DNA of 64,000 nt from Ruminococcus sp. AF46-10NS (GTDB lineage Bacteria; Bacillota; Clostridia; Lachnospirales; Lachnospiraceae): positions 22,316-86,315 of the forward strand of contig NZ_QRNF01000013.1 of the NCBI RefSeq assembly GCF_003474435.1, written 5' to 3'. Positions 18,849 through 30,244 of the stretch are shown piece after piece (the first letter of the stretch is position 1; every line of letters starts with the position of its first letter). The notes beneath the pieces are model-generated. The model had not been told where the DNA came from. It was given only the letters and a program-made list of their open reading frames with translations, and made no database searches. The position numbers and the translations under genes are program-made.

Positions 18849-20894
18849 ATGGCAAATAAATTATATGCAATGGAACTTCTGACGGAGGAAGTGGCAAAGG
18901 ATGTTGCTGCCAATCCGCAGGAATGGATGCGGTTTCTAAATACTGCATCCAGGCTGTACCGGTACACTTTTCCGGAACAGCTCTTGATCTATGCACAGCG
19001 TCCGGGAGCAACAGCCGTGGCATCCATGGAAATCTGGAACCAGAAGATGTACCGATGGATTAAAAAGGGTTCTAAAGGAATTGCCCTGATAGATAACACA
19101 TCCGGACCAAAAACGAAACTCCGATATGTTTTTGATGTGCAGGATACTTATAAGGTAAAAAATCTGGGCAGAGATCCGCAGTTATGGAATCTTAATCCAG
19201 AAGGAGAACAACTGGTGGCAGATTATCTGCAGGAGCGGCTGGCACTGGAAGCAACAGAGGGAGGATTAGCAGAGGTTCTTCACCAGGCGGCAGAAGAAAG
19301 TGTGCAGGCCTGGTTGCCGGATGCTTTCGACGAACTGCAAATGGATGTAGCCGGCACTTTTCTGGAAGATCTGGATGAACAGAATCAGAAAGTGGAGTTC
19401 CGGGAACTGATGACAAACAGTGTCTGGTATGTGTTACTGAACCGATGCGGACTGGATGTGCAGGAATATCTTGATGCAGAGGATTTTCGTCATATTACAG
19501 ATTTTAACCAGTTAAAGGTTATTGGACACCTTGGAAGTTCTGTGAATGAGATCAGCAGACCGGTATTGATGCAGATTGGACGATATGTGTTGAATGACTT
19601 GGAAAAAGATCTGAAAACGGTTGCAAAAGAAAAAGAAGTAGCTTATAATGAATTTAACACGTTAATTCGTGAAAGCAAAACAAGGAACACAGAAGATAGA
19701 GGAGAAAATAAGGAGGAAACAGAGCATGAGAGAGATCACTTACAGCCAGAATGGAGAGTACCAGATTCCGGATATCAGTCTGGAGGAGACGAGAGGAACG
19801 ATCGGGAAGTACGGATTGATGAGGAAAGAGTATCTGAGAAACCACAAAGTAGCCAGATTCAACATTCTGACCTTACAGAACCGTCTGGACAGTCATCTGA
19901 TGGAAATCGACAGCCAGGCAAGGCAGAGAGTAGACAACCTGATGTCAGAACTTCTGGAGAAAAACCCGGCACCGGACAAAATGGCAGACGGGATGGCATG
20001 GACCAGACACATGAACCAGATCAAAGCACAGGCAGAGGAACTGGTAATTCAGGAGATTATTTACAATTAAGTCTGTTCCCGACAGAAGAGGAACAGTTAG
20101 GAGAAATAAGGAAAGCGGTAGCTGCATTAGAACAGCCAGCCGCTTTTCTTATTTCTGATGAAGTAGTAGATGATATTCTCCGCACGGGAAGTGGACAGAA
20201 AAATACACTGTTTCATATTACGGCAAGACTGATTGAAGGTCTGGATAATGAAGAAATGCAGAACTTCCTGAAGGAGGAATATGAAACAGGTGGAAAAGGA
20301 TTTACCATAGATGGACAGAAAATCAGTATCTGGTATGACAATGATGGTATCCGTATCCGACGGGGAGATTCCGCCAGAAGAAACTTTGATCGCATGGTTA
20401 CGTGGAAAGAAGCGGCGGACAGAATCCGGGATATGTATGAGGATAGAAGTTACGTGGATAATCTGATTTCCAATAACGCCATTGAACAGGAGCAGGAAGA
20501 AATGACCAATCTTCTTGCACTCCATTTTCGGGATACCAGCAGAAACCGGGAGGAGCAGCAATCATATTCGGATTGGCAGGATGTCGTGCGGGAAGCTTGG
20601 ACAGATTCAGCGGAAGCAGATGCAATTGCCCATCGCTTTGAATGGCTGCAGAAAGATATGGATGAGAATCCAGAAGATTATCGCAGGTGGGAGATTCAGC
20701 ATAATCCGGAATATTTCCAGCGTTTTCAGGATCTCCAGAGGGAGCGTTCCTGGGTAGACCAGAAATTTACGGTCGAACGTCCGGCCCTTTCCTTTATCAC
20801 ACAGGATGAGATAGATGCAGTCCTTAGAAGAGGCGGGACACTGCCGGAGGACGGAATCGGATCTATGAGTATTTCATGGAACATCACGATATAA
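18849..20894 (+). pseudogene. Giant methylase/helicase, N-terminal part before a frameshift
   Basis: About 660 residues of the LtrC/SNF2-type DNA methylase-helicase of conjugative elements. Residues 1-105 (MANKLYAMELLTEEVAKDVA...) resemble the ArdC-like antirestriction N-domain. Residues about 285-400 are a low-complexity polar linker that overlaps a tnpV gene in another frame. The rest carries the IYDR-type helical region (LFHITARLIEGL...). The frame breaks at about 20844-20856: adding one G in CCGGAGGACGG restores ...[18 protein letters not shown], which continues in the frame of the next part. Start ATG 18849. Confidence 0.75.
19726..20070 (+). CDS. TnpV family protein, nested out of frame inside the methylase/helicase gene
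   Basis: A 114-residue gene (MREITYSQNGEYQIPDISLE...) in the +1 frame relative to its host gene. It aligns by eye with the separate tnpV at 37401: G.Y..P, IG.YG, YL...K, N.L....L..HL..ID.QA..R, and a closing INxIKAxAEELVIQEIIYN-like block. It has a perfect AGGAGG at 19711-19716, nine bases before its ATG. TnpV proteins accompany Tn4451-type transposition genes; their exact role is unclear. The host frame across this stretch is a polar low-complexity linker, which suggests either overprinting or an old tnpV insertion kept in frame. Confidence 0.65.
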   Translation: MREITYSQNGEYQIPDISLEETRGTIGKYGLMRKEYLRNHKVARFNILTLQNRLDSHLMEIDSQARQRVDNLMSELLEKNPAPDKMADGMAWTRHMNQIKAQAEELVIQEIIYN

Positions 20895-23800
20895 AGGATG
20901 CAGCTGAGTTTCTGAAAAATGAGTATGGTACAGGTGGAGCAGCACCTGGGATACCGGGAGCGTATGAATCCGATGCTTCCCATGATGCGAAAGGATTAAA
21001 ACTTGCGAAAGGGAAGATTGGCAGTCCAGATGTAGAAGTTCTATTAAAGTGGAATAAGGTTGCAGAACGTGTCCGTCAGCTGATTCGCACCGATGATTTC
21101 TTATCACCGGAAGAACTGGAAAAGTATGAAGAACGGCAGGAAGCACAGAGACAGGCGGATCTGGAAGGAGCTCAGCAGGCTTTGGAAGTGGAGCAGGAAG
21201 GCTCTGATCAGCAGGAAATACGAGAGGAAAATCAGGAACCGTCGGAAGTTGAGACACAACCGGAAGCAGTAGAAGATGCAGAAAAAAAGGAAGATATAAC
21301 ACCAGAACAGTCTGATATTCCAGCAACAAACTTCCATATCACAGATGATGAACTGGGACAGGGAACACCAAAGGAAAAGTTCCGTGCTAATATCATGGCA
21401 ATCCAGCTTTTAAAGAAATGCGAGGAAGAAAACCGCAATGCCACACCAGACGAACAGGAGATTTTATCCCGATATGTAGGCTGGGGAGGTCTTGCTGATG
21501 CTTTCGATGAAACAAAATCCGCATGGGAGACGGAATATCTGGAATTAAAGACAGTCCTTACACCGGAAGAATATGCAGCAGCCAGAGCTTCTACCTTAAA
21601 TGCCCATTACACACAGCCAATCGTGATTGAAAGTATGTATCAGGCGTTGGAAAATCTGGGATTTACAAAAGGAAATATCCTGGAGCCATCCATGGGTGTT
21701 GGTAACTTCTTTGGAATGCTTCCTGAGAAGCTGAACCAGTCAAAACTCTATGGTGTGGAACTGGACAGTATCAGCGGTAGAATTGCAAAACTGCTTTACC
21801 CAGATGCCAATATCCAGATTAAAGGTTTTGAGAAGACAGATTATCCGAATGATTTCTTCGATGTGGCAATCGGAAATGTGCCATTTGGAGCTTATAAAGT
21901 GAATGACAGGCAATATGACCGCTATAATTTTATGATTCACGATTATTTTCTGGCAAAGACAATCGACCAGTTGCGTCCGGGTGGTGTGGCAGCTTTGATC
22001 ACAACAAAAGGAACCATGGATAAAGCATCACCGGAAGTCCGAAAGTATCTGGCAGAACGTGCCGATCTCCTTGGAGCCATCCGCCTGCCGAACACAGCAT
22101 TCAAAGCAAATGCAGGAACGGAAGTCAGTGCAGATATTTTATTCTTCCAGAAGCGTGACAGCATGACAAAAGAGATGCCGGAGTGGGTGAATCTTGGAAG
22201 TGATGCCAATGGAATTACGGTCAATCAGTATTTTGCAGACCATCCGGAAATGATTCTGGGTGAGATGAAAGAGGTATCCGGTCCGTATGGTATGGAAACA
22301 ACCTGTATGCCGATAGAAGGTGCTGATCTTGAAGTCCAGCTTGCAGAAGCTGTCAGGAATATTCATGGAAATATGGCACCTGCAGTTGATGTGGATGCAG
22401 AACTGGATGATGTACCAGAGAGTATCCCGGCAGATCCGAATGTTCGTAATTACAGTTATGCGGTTGTAGATGATCAGGTATATTACCGTGTTAACTCTCT
22501 GATGAATCAGGTAAAGATGCCTGCCGCTACTGCAGAACGTGTAAAAGGTATGGTGGAGATCCGAGACACGGTGCGTGAACTGATTGCCATGCAGATGGAA
22601 GAATCCGTAACAGATGAAGAAATTCACAAACAGCAGGAGAAATTGAATCAAGTATATGATGCTTACACAGCAAAGTATGGAGTCATCGGAAGTAATGCAA
22701 ACAAGCGGGCGTTTTCTGATGACGCTTCTTATTGTCTGTTGTGTTCTCTGGAAGACCTGAACGAAGATGGAACATTGAAGCGAAAAGCAGACATGTTTAC
22801 GAAACGAACCATCAAAAAGGCAGTGGCGGTAACCAGTGTGGAAACTGCGACAGAAGCCTTAGCATTATCATTGAATGAAAGAGCAAAGGTGGATCTGTCC
22901 TATATGGCACAGCTGACAGGAAAGACAGAAGAAAAAATCACGGAGGAACTGGTTGGAGTTATATTTAAGAACCCACTGACAGACCAGTGGGAGAGTGGAG
23001 ATGAGTATTTATCTGGAAATGTCAGGGAGAAGTTAAACACAGCAAGAACCTTTGCAGAGAATCACCCGGAATTCACACCGAATGTCCGTGCATTGGAAGC
23101 AGTTCAGCCAAGAGAACTGGAAGCATCTGAAATCGAAGTAAGGATTGGGGCAACCTGGATTGAACCATCGGATTATCAGGACTTTATGAGGGAACTGCTT
23201 CATACTCCGTGGTATCTTGCACAGAAGGAGATACAGGTAAAATATTCTGAGGTGAATGGTGAGTGGCGGATTACCGGGAAAAATGCAGACAGTCCAAGAA
23301 ATGCGTTTGCCTATGCAACGTATGGAACCGAGAGGGCAAATGCTTACCGGATTCTGGAAGATACACTGAATCTGAAAGATGTTCGTATCTATGATAAGAG
23401 TGTCAATGAAAATGGGGATGAGATTCGTGTCCTCAATAAAAAAGAAACTATGCTGGCATCACAGAAACAGGATGCCATGAAAGCAGCATTTAAGGATTGG
23501 ATTTTCAAAGATCAACAGAGACGTGAAAGACTGGTAAGAGTTTATAATGAACGGTTTAACAGTATCCGTCCCCGTGAATACGATGGCAGTCATCTGACTT
23601 TCCCAGGAATGAACCCGGAAATTGAACTTCGCCCACATCAGAAAAATGCTGTCGCACATCAGCTTTACGGGGATAATGTGCTTCTGGCTCATGTAGTAGG
23701 AGCTGGGAAGACCTACGAGATGGTAGCGGCTGCAATGGAGAGCAAACGTCTGGGATTATCACAAAAGAATCTATTTGTCGTGCCGAACCATCTGACAGAG

Positions 23801-26179
23801 CAGTGGGGAGCCGAGTTCCTGCAGTTATATCCGGGAGCCAATATCCTGGTGGCAACCAAGAAAGATTTTGAACCGGCGAACCGGAAAAAGTTCTGTGCCA
23901 GAATCGCTATGGGAAACTATGATGCGATTATCATCGGTCATTCCCAGTTTGAGCGTATCCCAATCTCTGATGAGAGGCAGGAAGCCATGCTGCGGAAGCA
24001 GATTGACGATCTGGAAATCGCAATCCAGAGTGCAAGATATGAGCAGGATGGCGGCCGCTATACGGTAAAGCAGATTGAAAAGACCAGAAAAACGCTGATG
24101 ACAAGACTGGAGAAGCTGAATCAGAAAGAGAAAAAGGATAATGTAGTTACCTTTGAAGAACTGGGAGTGGATCATCTGTATGTAGACGAGGCACACAGTT
24201 ATAAAAATGCGTTCCTTTATACAAAAATGAGAAATGTAGCCGGAATTGCCCAGAACGAAGCACAGAAATCAGCAGATATGTTTAATAAATGTCAGTATCT
24301 GGATGAGATTACCGGTGGAAAAGGCATTACCTTTGCAACGGGCACACCGATCAGCAACAGCATGACGGAACTTTATGTCATGCAGAGATATCTGCAGAAC
24401 AGCAAATTACAGAATATGGGCTTGGGATTATTTGATTCCTGGGCATCCACGTTTGGAGAGGTTGTGACCAGCATTGAACTTGCACCGGAAGGAACCGGAT
24501 ACCGAGCAAAATCCAGATTCGCCAGATTCTATAATATCCCGGAACTGATGAATATGTTCAAGGAGATTGCAGATATCAAGACTTCGGATCAGTTGAATCT
24601 TCCAGTACCGGAAGCGGAATACGAAACTGTAGTATTGAAACCAACAGAACAGCAGAAAGAAATCGTAGCAAGCCTAGGAGAGCGTGCGGAAGTGGTAAGA
24701 AACGGTGGCGTAGATGCTAGTGTAGACAATATGCTGAAAATTACCAATGACGGAAGAAAACTGGCACTGGATCAGCGATTGGTCAATGAACTATTGCCAG
24801 ACGATCCGGGCAGTAAAGTGTCGGTCTGTGCAGAAAAAAGCTATGAAATCTGGAAAGATACAGTTGTACAGAAATCGGCGCAGATCATTTTTTGTGACTT
24901 GAGCACACCGAAAGGCGATGGCAGTTTCAATGTTTACGATGACTTGAAACAGAAGCTGATGGCGAAAGGTGTACCGGAAAAAGAAATTGCATTCATTCAT
25001 GATGCAAATACCGAAGCAAAGAAGACGGAGCTGTTTGGAAAAGTAAAATCTGGGCAGGTTCGTTTTTTGATTGGTTCAACAGCAAAGATGGGTGCCGGTA
25101 CCAACGTGCAGGATCGTCTGATTGCTCTGCATCATCTGGATATTGGCTGGAAACCGTCTGATCTGGAGCAGAGGGAAGGACGTATCATCCGGCAGGGAAA
25201 TCACAATAAAAAGGTTCATATCTTTCGGTATGTGACAGAATCCACCTTCGACAGCTACATGTGGCAGTTGATCGAAAATAAACAGAAGTTCATCTCCCAG
25301 ATTATGACGAGCAAAGCACCGGTCAGAAGCTGCGAAGATGTGGACGAAGCGGCACTGTCCTATGCAGAGGTTAAGGCACTGGCAACTGGAAATCCGGCAG
25401 TAAAAGAAAAGATGGCACTGGACGTGGATGTGGCAAAACTGAAACTTTTAAAAGCCAATCACATGAATAACCAGTACCGTCTGGAAGATGATATTGCAAG
25501 AAATTTTCCACAGCAGATTGCAAAATTGACCGAGACTATTGATAGCTACAAAGCGGATATTGCCCATTATCAGGAGCATAAAATCACAGATCCAGAACAG
25601 TTTTCCATGGAGATCAGCGGCAAAGTATTTACAGAAAAGAAAGAAGCAGGAGCGGCACTACTGGCAGTCTGCAAGGACATGAAAGCAGTCGATGCAGCAA
25701 TGGATATCGGAAACTATCAGGGATTCAACATGAGAATCCAGTTCGACAGCTGGAGTAAGGAGTTTATCCTGTCTGTGAAGCATGAATCGGTATCGAAAGT
25801 TCATCTGGGAGCAGATGCCCTGGGAAATATCACCCGTATCAATAATCTTCTGGAAAGCTATCCGGAGAAACTGGCAGAAGCGGAGCAACGATTGGAAACG
25901 GTACAGGAGCAGCTTACAAATGCCAAAGAGGAAGTTGGAAAGCCATTCACAAAAGAAGAGGAACTGAACCAGAAACTGGAGCGACTGTCAGAACTAAATG
26001 CCCTTCTTAATATGGATGAACGGGAAGACACAGAAGCAGAGCAGTCAGAATCGAAAGAGAAAGAAGAACGACCGGCACGTGGTTCTATCCATGAGAAATT
26101 GCAGATTTATAAAGAAAAAAGCCAGCGGGAAAGCGAGAATGGCAGGGAAGATAGAAAAAGGGACTTCGGTCTGGAATAA
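20876..26179 (+). CDS. Giant DNA methylase/SNF2-like helicase, C-terminal part after the frameshift
   Basis: About 1767 residues. It contains an N6-adenine methylase-like core ([19 protein letters not shown] site near residue 265; GNVPFG in place of NPPF near residue 335), then a superfamily 2 helicase: [11 protein letters not shown] (Walker A), VDEAHSYKN (motif II), ATGTPISNS (motif III) and [13 protein letters not shown] (motif VI). The C-terminus is coiled coil plus a charged [10 protein letters not shown] tail. Such proteins are backbone members of Tn1549-like ICEs and may protect or process element DNA. The listed start is only the first ATG in this frame; the true start is at 18849 if the single-base shift is repaired. 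Confidence 0.8.
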   Translation: MEHHDIKDAAEFLKNEYGTGGAAPGIPGAYESDASHDAKGLKLAKGKIGSPDVEVLLKWNKVAERVRQLIRTDDFLSPEELEKYEERQEAQRQADLEGAQQALEVEQEGSDQQEIREENQEPSEVETQPEAVEDAEKKEDITPEQSDIPATNFHITDDELGQGTPKEKFRANIMAIQLLKKCEEENRNATPDEQEILSRYVGWGGLADAFDETKSAWETEYLELKTVLTPEEYAAARASTLNAHYTQPIVIESMYQALENLGFTKGNILEPSMGVGNFFGMLPEKLNQSKLYGVELDSISGRIAKLLYPDANIQIKGFEKTDYPNDFFDVAIGNVPFGAYKVNDRQYDRYNFMIHDYFLAKTIDQLRPGGVAALITTKGTMDKASPEVRKYLAERADLLGAIRLPNTAFKANAGTEVSADILFFQKRDSMTKEMPEWVNLGSDANGITVNQYFADHPEMILGEMKEVSGPYGMETTCMPIEGADLEVQLAEAVRNIHGNMAPAVDVDAELDDVPESIPADPNVRNYSYAVVDDQVYYRVNSLMNQVKMPAATAERVKGMVEIRDTVRELIAMQMEESVTDEEIHKQQEKLNQVYDAYTAKYGVIGSNANKRAFSDDASYCLLCSLEDLNEDGTLKRKADMFTKRTIKKAVAVTSVETATEALALSLNERAKVDLSYMAQLTGKTEEKITEELVGVIFKNPLTDQWESGDEYLSGNVREKLNTARTFAENHPEFTPNVRALEAVQPRELEASEIEVRIGATWIEPSDYQDFMRELLHTPWYLAQKEIQVKYSEVNGEWRITGKNADSPRNAFAYATYGTERANAYRILEDTLNLKDVRIYDKSVNENGDEIRVLNKKETMLASQKQDAMKAAFKDWIFKDQQRRERLVRVYNERFNSIRPREYDGSHLTFPGMNPEIELRPHQKNAVAHQLYGDNVLLAHVVGAGKTYEMVAAAMESKRLGLSQKNLFVVPNHLTEQWGAEFLQLYPGANILVATKKDFEPANRKKFCARIAMGNYDAIIIGHSQFERIPISDERQEAMLRKQIDDLEIAIQSARYEQDGGRYTVKQIEKTRKTLMTRLEKLNQKEKKDNVVTFEELGVDHLYVDEAHSYKNAFLYTKMRNVAGIAQNEAQKSADMFNKCQYLDEITGGKGITFATGTPISNSMTELYVMQRYLQNSKLQNMGLGLFDSWASTFGEVVTSIELAPEGTGYRAKSRFARFYNIPELMNMFKEIADIKTSDQLNLPVPEAEYETVVLKPTEQQKEIVASLGERAEVVRNGGVDASVDNMLKITNDGRKLALDQRLVNELLPDDPGSKVSVCAEKSYEIWKDTVVQKSAQIIFCDLSTPKGDGSFNVYDDLKQKLMAKGVPEKEIAFIHDANTEAKKTELFGKVKSGQVRFLIGSTAKMGAGTNVQDRLIALHHLDIGWKPSDLEQREGRIIRQGNHNKKVHIFRYVTESTFDSYMWQLIENKQKFISQIMTSKAPVRSCEDVDEAALSYAEVKALATGNPAVKEKMALDVDVAKLKLLKANHMNNQYRLEDDIARNFPQQIAKLTETIDSYKADIAHYQEHKITDPEQFSMEISGKVFTEKKEAGAALLAVCKDMKAVDAAMDIGNYQGFNMRIQFDSWSKEFILSVKHESVSKVHLGADALGNITRINNLLESYPEKLAEAEQRLETVQEQLTNAKEEVGKPFTKEEELNQKLERLSELNALLNMDEREDTEAEQSESKEKEERPARGSIHEKLQIYKEKSQRESENGREDRKRDFGLE

Positions 26180-26260
26180 GAAAACAGGAAAGATGGCATA
26201 ATTTGGTAGAAAGAATGTTCTGCCGGTTATGCCACTTTTGGGAATACAGGAGGAACTTAT

Positions 26261-29011
26261 ATGGCGAGAAACATGATAACAGGAATAGAAACGCAGAAAA
26301 TGCAGGAATATACACAGGAACAAATAGACCGTGCAGAACACATGGGAATAGCAATTCCAGCGGACGTAAAAGAACAGATTTTTGAATATGCAAATCTGGT
26401 TGGCGAAGAAGAGAAAGTAAGGACGCTGGTAAGAAATCTGGCAGATGCAGTCAATCGGTCAGATGAAGATAGAGTAGAGGAACTTCTGGATGATGCCCAA
26501 ATGGATATTCAGGACTTACCAGATCCAACCATAGGCAGGCTGGAACTTCGGGATTATGGATATACAGCAGAGGATATGGTGCCGCTTAGAAAAGCAGCAG
26601 CCCTGGATTATCACAGAATGGGTTCTAAAATCTATTGCCTGGGTAGTGATGGCAGCAAGGGAGAGTATGCAAGTAAAGAAATGATACAGGCACATGAAGG
26701 GCTGTTTGGCATGGAATCACAGATGTGGGAACGGATAAGGGATCAGGATCTGGATTATGCAGATGAAGATTTTGGAGCATTTCAGGAGCCGATGAATGTG
26801 ATTGGACAGGAAGAAGCTCTGAAATTATATGATGCCGGAGCAGATATCTATCTGATTACCAATTTTTCATCACCAATCTATGTTACAGAGCGAATGGAGA
26901 TTGAACGAGGTCCGGAGCATTATCAGATGTCTACAGAAGAACTGGAACGATTCCGCAATTTGGAATGGGAGATGCAGAAATATCCGCAGATTCAGTCTTT
27001 GAAAGAGGCAAATCTGCTATTAGGGACAAGACGAACATTCGGTATTTATCAAATAAGAGATGGTTTGCCAGGTGAAAACTATGCGTTTATGAATATGAGC
27101 TTCATTGAAAGTCACGGGATGCAGATTAAAAAAGAAGACTATGAACTGGTCTATGTGGGAGAATTATTTGGAAATATGTCGCTAGATGATATATTTGAAC
27201 GATTCAACATCGACAGACCAGAAGACTTTCGAGGACATTCCCTGTCTGTCAGTGATATCGTAGTTCTGAATGAGGGGGGAAAGGTAACCGCTCATTTTGT
27301 AGACAGTATCAGTTTTGAACAGCTAGATTCTTTCCTGAATCTGGAAGAACAGGTTCTTAGTGAACTGGCATATGAGGTAGGAGAACGTTACTTTGCTATT
27401 CAGAGAACAGAAGGAGGATATGATTATTCCTTTTACGATGAAGATTTCCGCCTGATGGATGGTGGCGTCTATGAAAATGGTGAAATTTCTATTGAAGAAG
27501 CGGCAGAGGAACTTTTGGAAGACGAAGGATGGACTGGAGAACGCATCCGTGGGGATTATGATCAGTTGATGGAAAAGGTAGAAGAAATGGATGAGGTTGT
27601 AATGGCAGAGATTCAGAAAAGCCAGGGCGAATATAAGCCATTGGCAAAGGTAGAAGAACTGGAAGAGGCAAATTATAACATGATTGATAATGTCCTCAAT
27701 AATATGCCACCGAAGAAAGAACCGTATCTGGAATACTTTGCCGCAGAATGTGATGAGTTCCATGATATGGGAGCTTATGAAAAAAGTACCGATGTTAATC
27801 AGATTGCTGCGGTTTATGAAAAATATAGGGAGAATCCTGAGAATGCCTATCGAGTATGCAGTATGGGGATTATCTATCGTGATCCGGAAGACAGTTACTA
27901 TGATGATGCTGAATTTGCAATCGTAAAAGGAAATACAGTACTTGGAAATCTGATGGACGATGTTCGATTTTATGGAGAACTTGCACTGATACGGGAAGGG
28001 ATTGAGAAAATTCATGATGCATTGCCGGACTATAAGTATGTACCAATGCGGGATGTTCGGGAAGCAATGTATCCAGAGAAGATGACCACAGAACAGTTGG
28101 CAGAGGCATTGGATGAGATTGCAGAAGCTTTTGATCCGTATGAGTATCGAGATAATGTGGAGACGGGAGAAAATACGGTACAAGAGGTGATGTTGGATTT
28201 GCAGAGTGGCAATACACATTCTTATATTTCTTATCTGAAGGATATTGTAGACGAAGAATGTGACCAGTCTGTGCGTGCAGGTGTATTGATTGAAAGACTG
28301 AAAGTCTATGAGCCGGAGTTTCCAAAGAATCTGGAACCAATGGTGTATGTAAACTATTGTGAAGAAAGTGCTCTCATGAATCCAAGATGTCAGAAGTTAT
28401 CCGAGCTGGATGCAAAAACAGCAGAAATGGATAAAGAATGGTATGCAAAACGTGATTCGAAGACAGAGGAACCTACAAAAATCACAAAGATATATGTGAC
28501 TGTATATTATGCGGAAAAAGGTGAACAGATGCTGCATCATTTCAAGAAGTCAATAGATATTGGAAATGGACATGGCGGTATTGTGAGTCAGTTGAAGTAT
28601 GATAATGAAATGAAGCTTACAGATGAGTATTGGATCAATTACCAGAAAGGTAAAGGAAGTGAAGAGTTCCAAAAATATATGGAAGATCTGACAGACATGC
28701 AGAATCATGTGCTTCCGTATCTGCAGAGCTTTTGCAATCTGGAAGAAAAAGGTGTGAAAGAGAGACGAGAACAGCAGATAACGGAAAGAAATGAAGGAAG
28801 AGCAGATGAGCGGGGAACAAGTACCGAAGCGAATGCAGTGGTCAAGGATGCAGGAAAAGCAGATAGGAAACAGGTACAACAGAAGCAGGCGGTAGTTGGA
28901 AAAGATAAGAAATTATCCATTCATGAACGGCTTGAGATTAATAAGAGGATTATTCAAGAAAAGCAGGGAAAAGATAAGCCGGAGAGAGGGGCTGATCGGG
29001 GTGTGAGATAA
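26261..29011 (+). CDS. YodL/DUF4316 and LPD-type large polyvalent protein
   Basis: A 916-residue acidic, soluble protein. Residues about 265-365 (RTFGIYQIRDG..., ELFGNMSLDDIFERFNIDRP, GHSLSVSDIVVL) match the YodL domain. Following blocks (YFAIQRTEGGYDYSFYDEDF; LEYFAAECDEFHDMGAYEKS; DIVDEECDQSVRAGVLIERL) resemble LPD domains of polyvalent mobile-element proteins. The C-terminus ends in a charged SIHERLEINKRI motif like that of the helicase next door, hinting at a shared partner. GGAGG precedes ATG 26261. Function unknown; it probably enters recipients with the DNA. Confidence 0.65.
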   Translation: MARNMITGIETQKMQEYTQEQIDRAEHMGIAIPADVKEQIFEYANLVGEEEKVRTLVRNLADAVNRSDEDRVEELLDDAQMDIQDLPDPTIGRLELRDYGYTAEDMVPLRKAAALDYHRMGSKIYCLGSDGSKGEYASKEMIQAHEGLFGMESQMWERIRDQDLDYADEDFGAFQEPMNVIGQEEALKLYDAGADIYLITNFSSPIYVTERMEIERGPEHYQMSTEELERFRNLEWEMQKYPQIQSLKEANLLLGTRRTFGIYQIRDGLPGENYAFMNMSFIESHGMQIKKEDYELVYVGELFGNMSLDDIFERFNIDRPEDFRGHSLSVSDIVVLNEGGKVTAHFVDSISFEQLDSFLNLEEQVLSELAYEVGERYFAIQRTEGGYDYSFYDEDFRLMDGGVYENGEISIEEAAEELLEDEGWTGERIRGDYDQLMEKVEEMDEVVMAEIQKSQGEYKPLAKVEELEEANYNMIDNVLNNMPPKKEPYLEYFAAECDEFHDMGAYEKSTDVNQIAAVYEKYRENPENAYRVCSMGIIYRDPEDSYYDDAEFAIVKGNTVLGNLMDDVRFYGELALIREGIEKIHDALPDYKYVPMRDVREAMYPEKMTTEQLAEALDEIAEAFDPYEYRDNVETGENTVQEVMLDLQSGNTHSYISYLKDIVDEECDQSVRAGVLIERLKVYEPEFPKNLEPMVYVNYCEESALMNPRCQKLSELDAKTAEMDKEWYAKRDSKTEEPTKITKIYVTVYYAEKGEQMLHHFKKSIDIGNGHGGIVSQLKYDNEMKLTDEYWINYQKGKGSEEFQKYMEDLTDMQNHVLPYLQSFCNLEEKGVKERREQQITERNEGRADERGTSTEANAVVKDAGKADRKQVQQKQAVVGKDKKLSIHERLEINKRIIQEKQGKDKPERGADRGVR

Positions 29012-29033
29012 GTATAATATTATAATTCTAATG

Positions 29034-29068
29034 AAGGATGTAGGGAGTCAATCCCTGCATCCTTTTTT
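29034..29068 (+). terminator. Terminator closing the ICE backbone operon
   Basis: AAGGATGTAGGGA and TCCCTGCATCCTT form a 13-pair stem (one G-T) around GTCAA, followed by TTTTTT. It lies 22 bases after the YodL gene stop and marks the end of the long plus-strand backbone run. Confidence 0.75.
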
Positions 29069-29311
29069 AATGCGTAAATATGGATTGAACGTTATAATGA
29101 AAGCAGATTGGAGATGTTTTTCTTCTAACCACATCAATTAGGAAAAGAGTATCTGTAGCAGATAAATTCAAAAGGTTTGTGAATAAATTAAAAAAGATAT
29201 TCAATATTTGAAAAAAGATATGTGATATTTGTAAATGCGAATTGTACAAGGAGTTTTTTGTGTGATAAAATAATTTTGATATTGATTGCACATTAAACGG
29301 AGGAAAAGAGG
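29069..29311 (+). promoter_or_regulatory. AT-rich intergenic region with a promoter for the XRE/restriction genes
   Basis: An AT-rich spacer between the ICE backbone terminator and the defence stretch. TTGTAC (29243-29248), an 18-base gap and TAAAAT (29267-29272) form a reasonable promoter about 40 bases before the XRE gene. CGGAGG precedes its ATG. Nothing else recognisable was seen. Confidence 0.4.
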
Positions 29312-29527
29312 ATGGCAATTAGTTATAATGGATTATGGAAACAGTTAATTGACCACGGAATGAAAAAAGGAGATTTGTGTGCCAAGACTGGTCTTAGCTC
29401 CAGTACAATAGCAAAGATGACAAACTGCGAGTCGGTGAAACTATCTGTTTTGGAAAAAATCTGCAAAGAGTTGGATTGTAACTTTGGAGATTTGATTGAC
29501 TATGTACCAGATAACAAAGAAAAGTAA
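29312..29527 (+). CDS. XRE-family regulator (YozG-like)
   Basis: A 71-residue single-domain helix-turn-helix protein (KKGDLCAKTGLSSSTIAKMT recognition region). Short Cro-like proteins of this kind (family PF13443) often stand first in type I restriction-modification operons and control them. It begins after CGGAGG, and the hsdM fragment follows 24 bases later. It is intact, although the restriction genes behind it are not. Confidence 0.75.
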   Translation: MAISYNGLWKQLIDHGMKKGDLCAKTGLSSSTIAKMTNCESVKLSVLEKICKELDCNFGDLIDYVPDNKEK

Positions 29528-29551
29528 ATTACCTTATGGAGGAAAATGTAA

Positions 29552-30244
29552 ATGGCTACGAGAAGTGCAAAAATAGATCAGAAAGCAGACCTAATATGGG
29601 CAATAGCAGATAAGCTTACCGGTGTATATAAACCACATGAATATGGAGATGTTATATTACCACTTACAGTAATCAGACGTTTTGACTGTATTCTCTCAGA
29701 TACGAAGGATGCGGTATTACAGAAATACGATGAAGTAAAGAATCTTCCAATGAAAGATATTTTACTTCGTAAGGCTTCAAAAAAGGATTTTTACAATACA
29801 AGTAAATATACATTTGAAAGACTTATGGATGATCCTGACCACATTGAGGAGAATTTTAGAGAGTATCTGAATAAATTTTCAGCAAATGTGCGGGATATTC
29901 TGGAAAAATTTAAGTTTGATGGACACATCACAACGATGGCAAATAAGGGGATTCTGTATATTGTTTTAAAGGAATATACAACAGACAGAGGAAATCTTCA
30001 TCCGAATGAAATCTCTAACCTTGAAATGGGATATATTTTTGAAGAAATTATAAGAAGATTCTCTGAGTCTCATAATGAAGATGCAGGACAGCATTACACT
30101 CCAAGAGAAGTTATCCAACTTATGGTTAATATTCTCTTCTATGATGATAATGACATCCTTTCTGGCAATAATGTGGCAAAGACGATTTATGATCCTGCCT
30201 GTGGAACCGGAGGTATGCTTTCTGTAGCAGAGGAATGGAATTGA
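29552..30244 (+). pseudogene. hsdM: Type I restriction-modification methylase HsdM, truncated
   Basis: 230 residues covering the HsdM N-domain (KIDQKADLIWAIADKLTGVY, EYGDVILPLTVIRRFD) and the SAM-binding DPACGTGGM motif (about residue 214), then it ends in AEEWN and a stop. The catalytic NPPF/Y motif and the whole C-terminal half are missing, against a usual length of about 500-700 residues. The sequence runs straight into hsdR-like coding in another frame, so a deletion joined the two. The protein cannot methylate. Confidence 0.8.

Noticed and set aside
27323..28219. A 298-residue minus-strand open frame
   Set aside because: It mirrors the YodL-domain gene and has shadow-like composition without start signals.
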